Assembly (NCBI GenBank): GCA_020845955.1
Contig: JADLEU010000013.1
Span: 1-64,000, forward strand
DNA length: 64,000 nucleotides
Source: Anaerolineales bacterium
GTDB lineage: Bacteria > Chloroflexota > Anaerolineae > Anaerolineales > UBA6663
Direction: 5' to 3'
Of the stretch, positions 28,178-35,170 are shown in pieces. Position 1 is the first letter of the stretch, and each line of letters starts with the position of its first letter. The notes under the pieces were generated by a model that had not been told where the DNA came from, did not search any database, and saw nothing but the letters and a program-made list of their open reading frames with translations. A program made the translations under genes and the position numbers.

Positions 28178-28985
28178 GCACCTGCTGCAGGTATCCGGAG
28201 GCAGCTTTGGCCAGGAAGTAGCCTACCCAGGTTTCGAACAACTGCACACCACGGTTCTTGTAGCGGAGCGCGCTCTGCGGATCCAGCTCGAACAGGCCGG
28301 CTGCTACCCCGCTCCCCTGCGCTGCCGCAATGACCGTTTCCACGATTTCTGAGATCAGCGGGTCCTGGCTCCGGCCGGGTATGCCGAACGCCTGGGAGAG
28401 GTCGAGGCGGCCGATGAGAATCGCGTCGATCCCCTCGACCGAGAGGATGTCGGAAATGTTCTCGACGGCCTCCCGGGTTTCGATCTGAATGACGACCATG
28501 GTCTCGCGGTTGGCCGCCTCAATGTACGGCACGAAGCCGCCCTTCATGCCCCAGGCTGAGGCGCGCGCGCCGCCCATCCCGCGCTGGCCGAGGGGATGGT
28601 ACTTGACGGCCTCGACCGCACTGCGGGCGTCAGCGGCGGTTCTCACCATCGGCACCTGGATCCCCAGCGCGCCGATGTCGAGATAGCGCAGGATCTCCTT
28701 GGGGTGGTTCTGAGGGACTCGGACGATGGGCGTCATCCCGGTCATGTCTGCCGCCCGCGCCAGATGCTCGCACGTGTCGGGCGCCAGCGGGCCGTGCTCG
28801 GCGTCGAGGATCACGAAGTCGAAGCCGATGTGTCCACAAATCTCGACGATAGTGGCGGAAGGGAAGGTCACGAATGTGCCGACCACCGCTTCGCCCCGCT
28901 TCAGTTTTTCTTTGGTGACGTTTTTTTGCATGCTCGTTTGGGCCTCGACCGGCGCGGTCTGGAAGGCCGCGCCCGTGGACGTCAA
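28137..28985 (-). CDS. HpcH/HpaI aldolase family protein
   Basis: 'GTFVTFPSATIVEICGHIGFDFVILDAEHGPLAPDTCEHLARAAD', 'PIVRVPQNHPKEILRYLDIGALGIQVPMV', 'VVIQIETREAVENI'. Alternative ATG at 28931. Confidence 0.93.
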   Translation of the reverse strand: MTSTGAAFQTAPVEAQTSMQKNVTKEKLKRGEAVVGTFVTFPSATIVEICGHIGFDFVILDAEHGPLAPDTCEHLARAADMTGMTPIVRVPQNHPKEILRYLDIGALGIQVPMVRTAADARSAVEAVKYHPLGQRGMGGARASAWGMKGGFVPYIEAANRETMVVIQIETREAVENISDILSVEGIDAILIGRLDLSQAFGIPGRSQDPLISEIVETVIAAAQGSGVAAGLFELDPQSALRYKNRGVQLFETWVGYFLAKAASGYLQQVRGEPAQPIQAGAV

Positions 28986-30070
28986 AGGTCGAATTCCACG
29001 CCTATGTCTCGCGCCAGCCCCATCAGGTTCGTAACGACCTGGTCGTGAAGCGGGATGCCGGCGCGCCGCCGTGCCGCCTCGGTCTCGAACTCTTTCTCGC
29101 CGTGAATATAGATGCGCTCGTGGCCGGGAGCCTTGGGAGCGTCCTTCAAGGCCCCAAGCAGTTCGTCCATGGATTGCCGAAACGCGGCCAGCGGGCGAAA
29201 CGCTTCGATCGCCAAGGCGCCAAAGAAGTGGCCGACATTGCCCGGCGCCGGGCGGCCGTCTTTTTGTGGATAGACGAAGGGGCCGAAGGCCGCGCCGGAA
29301 AGCACGCCGGAGAGAATGTCCACCACGAGAGTCAGACCGTACCCCTTGTGCCCGCCGAACTCTTCGCCCTCGCCGCCTAGCGGCAATAGGCCTCCGCCCG
29401 TGCGGCTGTACAGCATTTTGGTGACCTCCCCCGGGTCGTTCATGGCATGCGCCTCGCTGTCAATGGCCCAGCCGGCCGGGATACTCTTACCCAAATTCCG
29501 GAAGACCGCCATTCTGCCCGAGGGCACAATGCTCGTCGCCATGTCCAGCACGAAGGGATGTGACGCGCCAGTCGGCGCGGCGACGCTGATTGGATTTGTG
29601 CCGAGCATCGCCTTCCGGCCAAAGGTAGGCACCGTGATTGGCGTGGTGTTGGTCATGCTGATGCCGATCATGTCGTGTTCCAACGCCATCATCGTGTAAT
29701 AGCCGGCAATGCCATAATGATTGCTGTCGTGCACGGCGATGAAGCCGGCGCCTGCCGCTCTGGCCTTCTCAATGCACCAAGCCATCGCCTGCTTGCTCAC
29801 CGGCTCGCCCAGGCCGTTGTCGCCGTTCACCAATGCGGTCGCCGGCGTCTCGCGCTCGATCTTGATGCCAGCCTTGGGATTGATCAGGCCCTTTCGAATG
29901 TAATCGGCCTTGCGCGGCAGCATTTCGACGCCGTGCGAATCGACCCCGCGCAAGTCCGCGGCGACCGCGATCTCGGCCGCCGTCTGCGCGTGGTCCGCCG
30001 GCACGCCCAGCCGCTCGTACACGCGCGCGACGAAGGCTTGCAAGGTTTGGTAAGGCACAGATCTGCTCAT
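28982..30070 (-). CDS. Ldh family (malate/L-lactate/ureidoglycolate-type) oxidoreductase
   Basis: 'DLRGVDSHGVEMLPRKADYIRKGLINPKAGIKIERETPATALVNGDNGLGEPVSKQAMAWCIEKARAAGAGFIAVHDSNHYGIAGYYTMMALEHDMIGISMTNT'. Confidence 0.93.
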   Translation of the reverse strand: MSRSVPYQTLQAFVARVYERLGVPADHAQTAAEIAVAADLRGVDSHGVEMLPRKADYIRKGLINPKAGIKIERETPATALVNGDNGLGEPVSKQAMAWCIEKARAAGAGFIAVHDSNHYGIAGYYTMMALEHDMIGISMTNTTPITVPTFGRKAMLGTNPISVAAPTGASHPFVLDMATSIVPSGRMAVFRNLGKSIPAGWAIDSEAHAMNDPGEVTKMLYSRTGGGLLPLGGEGEEFGGHKGYGLTLVVDILSGVLSGAAFGPFVYPQKDGRPAPGNVGHFFGALAIEAFRPLAAFRQSMDELLGALKDAPKAPGHERIYIHGEKEFETEAARRRAGIPLHDQVVTNLMGLARDIGVEFDL

Positions 30071-30290
30071 CTTCAGTCCGTTTCTCGCCAGGGCGTATCT
30101 GCCCGAGCAGGCCCTTGCCAAGAGCGCCCAGTGGCGCGCGATGGCGCCGCTGGCGCGGCAGCCTTGGCTGAATTGTGAGGTGAGTTCTGACTTCGTTGGC
30201 CGGCACGCACCGGCGCTGTTCGCAATGGCAGCCGGGCGCTCCTCAGCCTCTTGGGCCGATCAATGGTGAAAAACCTGTCGCCCGGCGCCT

Positions 30291-30671
30291 TCACTTCTGT
30301 GAAGAAAGTCTTAACGTCTCCTCGGCACCGGACGGGCCAGCGAAGCAGGCAAACATGGTCACACCCTGGGCATGCGTAAGGTGCGGGCCATGCACGACTC
30401 CGGCCGGCCGATGGAAATACGTGCCAGGGCCATAGAGCTTTCCGTCGAGTTCAACCTCGCCCTCCAAGACGTAGGTGAATTCCGCCGAGGGATGGCTGTG
30501 GGCCGCATTGACGGAGTGGGGCTCCATCTTGAACAGGCCGCCCACCGCCCCGGTCACCGGGCTTCGCCCCAGCGGCTTCACCCAGCATCCCGGTTGATTC
30601 AAGCTGCGCCATTCCATCTTTTCGGCATCCTCGCCACCTATGTTGATGGCAGGATCGATTGGGGCCTCCAA
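30291..30671 (-). CDS. Cupin domain protein
   Basis: 'NAAHSHPSAEFTYVLEGEVELDGKLYGPGTYFHRPAGVVHGP' cupin motifs 1 and 2. Confidence 0.85.
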   Translation of the reverse strand: MEAPIDPAINIGGEDAEKMEWRSLNQPGCWVKPLGRSPVTGAVGGLFKMEPHSVNAAHSHPSAEFTYVLEGEVELDGKLYGPGTYFHRPAGVVHGPHLTHAQGVTMFACFAGPSGAEETLRLSSQK

Positions 30672-30792
30672 TGCGGTCCTCCTTGCCAGGCCAATGCAAT
30701 CAACAGGCCAGGACCAGTCGCCTTGCGGGCCTTGATCCTGGCCTGTCGCGCCCCGGCGTGGCGCATCTACGCGCGCCGCCAGATAGATGCGG

Positions 30793-31893
30793 CTACTGTC
30801 CGGCCGCCTCTACGAATTCGTTCGTGTAGAAATCGGCCACGTCGACCTTCTGGGTGATCATCCCCAGGTCGAACATGACGTCCTGGGTGTAGGTCCAGGT
30901 TTCGTCATCGTACGGACCGGGATTGGCCCAGTACTCCGACACGGCTTCGAGACCAGCTTGCGTGCCGGCGCGGTTATCGCCACCGGAAAACTGCACCGCA
31001 CTGATGACGGCCTCCAGCGCAAACTCGGGATCCTCGACTGTCGTTTTGATGCTGCGCAGCAGCGCGCTGACGAATTTCTGGACGACCTCGGGGTTCTGGG
31101 CGATGTACTCGTCGCTGGAGAACATGCCAATCGGCACCAGGCTGATGTAATCACTGGTCTTGATGACATTGACTTCCCTGCCCTGGCCGCGCAGCTGCAC
31201 CGGTTCGTTCACCGTGTAGCCTGCCGCGGCATCGACCTGGCCGCCTTCAATAGCAGCGACTTGAGTGAAGCCAATGAACTGGATGTTGATGCTGTCCGGG
31301 TCGATGTCTTGCTGCGCCAGCATCGCCTGCCAGGCCAGCCAGTTGGCGCCAAAGGGCCCCGGGATGCCGACCGTCTTGCCGACCAAGTCTTGCGGTGTCT
31401 TGATGTTCTTTTCGGCCAGCGAGAACACGCCGGTCGGCCAGCCGTTGTACCAGCGCATGACGTACTTCACGGGGATACCGTTGGTGCGGGCCAGCACGAT
31501 GCTGTCGCCGGAAGAGGTGCCGAACTGGACGTTGCCCGAAGCAACCTTCTTGACCGCATCCTCCTCAGTCCCGTAGTCCATGACGATCTGAAGGCCTTCC
31601 TCGGCGAAGTAGCCCTTCTCGATGCCCACGTAGAACGGAGCGTACTGGAAATTCGGAATGTAACCCATCGAAACTCGGACGACGGTGACCTCTGGGGCCG
31701 GCGCGGTCACCGGGACTTCGACGGTCTCTTCGACGGGCACGACGACCGTCTGCTGGACGGGGACCTCGACCGTCTGCTGGACGGGGACCTCGACCGTTTC
31801 GCGAATCACCTGCGGGGTCGGCGGCGCGGCGCAGGCCCCGAGCACGACAGCCACGAGCGCAAGCAAACTGAGCAGGCCGGTAATCCTCTTCAT
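30793..31893 (-). CDS. ABC transporter substrate-binding protein, NMT1/THI5-like
   Basis: Lipobox 'VVLGACAAP', 'VSMGYIPNFQYAPFYVGIEKGYFAEEGLQIVMDYGTEEDAVKKVASGNVQFGTSSGDSIVLART'. Confidence 0.93.
   Translation of the reverse strand: MKRITGLLSLLALVAVVLGACAAPPTPQVIRETVEVPVQQTVEVPVQQTVVVPVEETVEVPVTAPAPEVTVVRVSMGYIPNFQYAPFYVGIEKGYFAEEGLQIVMDYGTEEDAVKKVASGNVQFGTSSGDSIVLARTNGIPVKYVMRWYNGWPTGVFSLAEKNIKTPQDLVGKTVGIPGPFGANWLAWQAMLAQQDIDPDSINIQFIGFTQVAAIEGGQVDAAAGYTVNEPVQLRGQGREVNVIKTSDYISLVPIGMFSSDEYIAQNPEVVQKFVSALLRSIKTTVEDPEFALEAVISAVQFSGGDNRAGTQAGLEAVSEYWANPGPYDDETWTYTQDVMFDLGMITQKVDVADFYTNEFVEAAGQ
31711..31800 (-). repeat. Tandem about 24-bp coding repeats in the SBP linker
   Basis: Plus-strand units 'CTGCTGGACGGGGACCTCGACCGT' repeated, with degenerate flanking copies; encodes (V/T)EVPVQQTVEVPVQQTVVVPVEETVEVPV. 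Confidence 0.85.
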
Positions 31894-32517
31894 GGCGTTC
31901 CTCCTTGTTTGGTTGTGGGACGGCAGATGCCTTCGAGCTTTCGGGGCATAGCCCCGAGATCCTCAGGCAGTTCTTCATGATCGAAGCGCAGCCTGTTTCG
32001 GGCCGGCTTTTGCCAATTGGCGCCCGCCTTGGGCGTGGCCGTCTTCCAGTTGCCGCGGGGGATGCTGAGCGGCCATTGGCTAGAAAACCGGGGGGCGCCT
32101 ACCCAGGCGTTGCCGGCCAATGGCTCGCCGCTGGGCGCGGTCCGGCGCGCGCGTGCCACGCTGAAGTAGGGGGACTGGAAGAGCACGACGCTGCCGGCGC
32201 GCGTCCAAGCTCTGGTCAGCCGCAAAAACTGCTGGCAGCGTCGCAGGTTGGCGACGTGGCGGCCAGTGGCGGTGGATGGGGTTGGCTTCATGCGGCCGGC
32301 TTTGGCAACGAGGCGTGGCAAACGAAGTGAAGGCGGATAATGCCAATCATGCCCAACGAGCTTCTACGTAGATCACACAAGGCATATCGGCCAATAGTGT
32401 TAGGGCAATTGATTGCAGCGAGGTAAAGAAGGCGCCTTTTTTGCTTGGTGAAACGGCCCAAGCCACGCGTTTCCACGAACGCACGGCGTTCTGTTTGCAT
32501 GACCCAGGAAGTAAGTT

Positions 32518-32564
32518 ACATAAAACTTATGTCTATACAGTCGACTGTCGACAATCGACTGTAT
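32518..32564. promoter_or_regulatory. Cluster of nested palindromes in an AT-rich intergenic segment (operator-like)
   Basis: ACATAA-AAC-TTATGT (32518-32532) and ATACAGTCGA-CTGTCGACAA-TCGACTGTAT (32535-32564), the latter containing three 7-bp units TCGACTG/TCGACAA/TCGACTG. Confidence 0.6.
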
Positions 32565-32782
32565 CCAAATCGTATCATTATTCAAATCTGTTGTCAAGCC
32601 CCATCTCTGCCGGCGCTCACTCGGGGGCAAGCCACTCAAGAAGTTGGATGGCCACTTGGGGGCTTTGTCGGGACCCGGCCGCTTATGCGGTCTGCGGCAG
32701 GTTGGCCGACCTGGGGACGGCGCTGGACAAAAGGCACGACAGCGTCCAACCCGCCAAGAAGCGCAGGGCCGGTGCGCTATTC

Positions 32783-32829
32783 GCCGCTTCGTCAAGGCCA
32801 GCGCAGTGCGCTGGCCTTGACGAAGCGGC
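32783..32829. repeat. 47-nt near-perfect palindrome (23-bp stem, 1-nt centre)
   Basis: GCCGCTTCGTCAAGGCCAGCGCA-G-TGCGCTGGCCTTGACGAAGCGGC. Confidence 0.95.
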
Positions 32830-32908
32830 CATGTCTTGACCGAGCCGGCATCGCGACAGTAGGCCAAAGGCCTGGAACAACGCGGCGCGGCATGATCGAG
32901 GCGTTCCC

Positions 32909-34252
32909 TCAATTGCCAGGTGTGCCGGCGTGTTGACCTGTTGCGGCGGGATGAGGATTGGCCGCGGCCTGGGCATGCTTACGCGTGGCAAGTCCCTCGA
33001 AGAACGCGTCAATACGGTTCCTCAGCTGGGCCTCGGACACCACGCGCTTGTCCATCATGTCCGACTCGATGTAGAGGCTGGGCAGATCGGCGCGCTCCAT
33101 GACCCACCGCCGGCTGTCGGCCAGGCCGGTGGAGGTCGTGCGGCAGCTCTTTATCGCGTGAAAGACCAATCCGTCCACGTGGAACGGCTGCACCATGTCG
33201 ACCAGCATCTGTTCCTGAGAGAACATTGCGTCCATGGAGTGCCGCACGCTGATCAGCACGCCTTCGGCCAGACTCTCCAACGGCCGGCGCAAGTCATACT
33301 GGAAGCCCAGACTGGCGCCGCCGCCGGCAAACCACAGGTAAGTGGAGATCACGAAGTTTCCGCCCCACTGGCTGAACATCTCGCCGAAGCGGCGAAAGAT
33401 GGGATAACAGGGCACGCCCACCAAGAGCAGCCGGTAATCCTCGTTCTTCGTCGTGCCTAACCGGTGGGCAGACTTGTACTCCAGTTCCTCGACCAGGTCC
33501 TGGAAATAGGCGCTGCCCTCGGGCGTGCCGCGAAAGCAATTGTTCACTCCCAGGAAGACGGTGCCATCGGTCAGCGAATTGAACACGGCCGGCACGCTGC
33601 GATTCATTTCGAGCGCGCGCTGCAGCCCAGCCGACATGACGTTCGTGTGATGCATACTTTCGCGCAGCTTGTCAATGTCGAACTTCCTGCCGGTCACCTG
33701 CTCGCACAGCGTGATGAGCTCGCGAATCTGCTTTTCGACGTAGCGGCGATCGTCCTCAAAGTCCGCGTCGGGCGGCCAGGTCGGCCGCCCGGGCGTGCGC
33801 GTGCCCGGGACATCCAGCGTGAAAATGGGGACGTGATACATTCGCTCCCAGATCTCGGCCCACTTGATGTAGGTGTTACACCCATTGGTGAAGACGGCCA
33901 GCGTCGGCCGGGGAATGCGGCCCATCGGATGCTGGCCGCCCTTCAACTGCATCGCCACGTCGGCTTTCACGTAGCCGCAGATGTCCGGCGAGTAACCGTA
34001 GTCCTCGGCTTCCGCCAAGTACTCGTGCGCCACGCGCCGCACCGCCGTCTGCAGCGAGTTAACTTCGGGGAAGACGGTGTGAATCCCAAACGTGCGCAGC
34101 AGCTCGGACATACTGCCCATGACGAAGACATAGGCCGCTGGCTCGCCGCGCTCGCCCGCCTGGGTGAGCTCCTGAAACCAGTCTCGGAACAAGCGCGCGC
34201 CTTCGCGGGCGCCGCGGCCGACCAGGTCGTTCGACGAGGGTTGTTCACTCAT
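32909..34252 (-). CDS. 2-hydroxyacyl-CoA dehydratase D-component / benzoyl-CoA reductase BcrB/BcrC-like subunit
   Basis: 'FPEVNSLQTAVRRVAHEYLAEAEDYGYSPDICGYVKADVAM', 'TNGCNTYIKWAEIWERMYHVPIFTLDVPG', 'DDRRYVEKQIRELITLCEQVTGRKFDIDKLRES', 'QMLVDMVQPFHVDGLVFHAIKSCRTTSTGLADSRRW'. Confidence 0.88.
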   Translation of the reverse strand: MSEQPSSNDLVGRGAREGARLFRDWFQELTQAGERGEPAAYVFVMGSMSELLRTFGIHTVFPEVNSLQTAVRRVAHEYLAEAEDYGYSPDICGYVKADVAMQLKGGQHPMGRIPRPTLAVFTNGCNTYIKWAEIWERMYHVPIFTLDVPGTRTPGRPTWPPDADFEDDRRYVEKQIRELITLCEQVTGRKFDIDKLRESMHHTNVMSAGLQRALEMNRSVPAVFNSLTDGTVFLGVNNCFRGTPEGSAYFQDLVEELEYKSAHRLGTTKNEDYRLLLVGVPCYPIFRRFGEMFSQWGGNFVISTYLWFAGGGASLGFQYDLRRPLESLAEGVLISVRHSMDAMFSQEQMLVDMVQPFHVDGLVFHAIKSCRTTSTGLADSRRWVMERADLPSLYIESDMMDKRVVSEAQLRNRIDAFFEGLATRKHAQAAANPHPAATGQHAGTPGN

Positions 34253-35168
34253 TGCGCATCTCCTCTATTGATACAGGCGCAGACGGGGCGCTAGCCGGCC
34301 AGGGCGCGCCGCGCCTCTGCGCATCGTTTAAGAGTTTGTCAAGTGCCTGGCCGCGGCGAGCCTTCAGGCTCCCGCCGCCAGCAACACGCTGGATGGCCAG
34401 CACCTCCGCCAGGATGGACAGCGCCACTTCGGCCGGGGATTCGGCGCCAATATCCAGGCCCAGGGGCGTGTGGATGCGGCGCAGGGCCTCCGTGCCGAAG
34501 CCGCGCGCAATCAGGCGCTTAAAGAACTCGCGGGCTTTCGTGGGGCTGGCGACCAGGCCAATAAAGGCTGGATTGGCGCGCAGCGCCTGCTCCAGAGCCG
34601 GAAGGTCATAGCCCCAACTGGCGACGATCACGTACGTTGCCGGGGTCATGGCGACGGGGATCGGCCCGAGCGTCTCGGTACGCTCGTCGTAAGGTATCGT
34701 GAACCGTTCGGCCGCGGTCGGAAAGCGCTCGGCGCTGGCCCAATCGGACCGGTCGTCTACGACCACCACCCGCATGTTGACCAGGCCGGCCATGTGGGCC
34801 AACGGCTGCGCGATGTGCCCCGCGCCAATCAGCAACAGCGTCGGGTCCGGCCTCAAGACATCCACGTGCACGTCCACCACGCCGCCACACAGGCCGACTG
34901 AATCACTACCCCCGCGCGTGTCGAAGGTGTAGCTCTTGAACTCCGGCTGGCCGGCGTTCAGCGCCGTGCGCGCATCGCTGATCACCCGCTGCTCCAGCGT
35001 GCCGCCGCCGACCGTGCCGAAGGTCTGGCCTGACGGCCAGACCAGCATGCGCGCGCTGATGTGCCGAGGCGCCGAACCGCGCACACGCACGACGGTCGCC
35101 AGGCTGACCGTCTCCCCACGCGACAGCGCTTCGGCTGCCGTCCGGCTGATTTCGAGGAATTCGCTCAT
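34245..35168 (-). CDS. XdhC/CoxI family protein (molybdenum hydroxylase maturation)
   Basis: 'SLATVVRVRGSAPRHISARMLVWPSGQTFGTVGGGTLEQRVISDAR', 'LLLIGAGHIAQPLAHMAGLVNMRVVVVDDRSDWASAERFP', 'FIGLVASPTKAREFFKRL', 'IHTPLGLDIGAESPAEVALSILAE'. Confidence 0.94.
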   Translation of the reverse strand: MSEFLEISRTAAEALSRGETVSLATVVRVRGSAPRHISARMLVWPSGQTFGTVGGGTLEQRVISDARTALNAGQPEFKSYTFDTRGGSDSVGLCGGVVDVHVDVLRPDPTLLLIGAGHIAQPLAHMAGLVNMRVVVVDDRSDWASAERFPTAAERFTIPYDERTETLGPIPVAMTPATYVIVASWGYDLPALEQALRANPAFIGLVASPTKAREFFKRLIARGFGTEALRRIHTPLGLDIGAESPAEVALSILAEVLAIQRVAGGGSLKARRGQALDKLLNDAQRRGAPWPASAPSAPVSIEEMRNE

Positions 35169-35170
35169 AC

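Noticed and set aside
31890-32330. Overlapping ORFs on both strands in the 1-kb gap between the SBP and the BcrB-like gene
   Set aside because: No recognisable domain in either; neither has a convincing start context. Left as intergenic, though a gene remnant cannot be excluded.
32400-32936. 170-aa and 163-aa ORFs across the palindrome region
   Set aside because: They arise because the 47-nt palindrome and flanks read similarly on both strands; no protein-like sequence.
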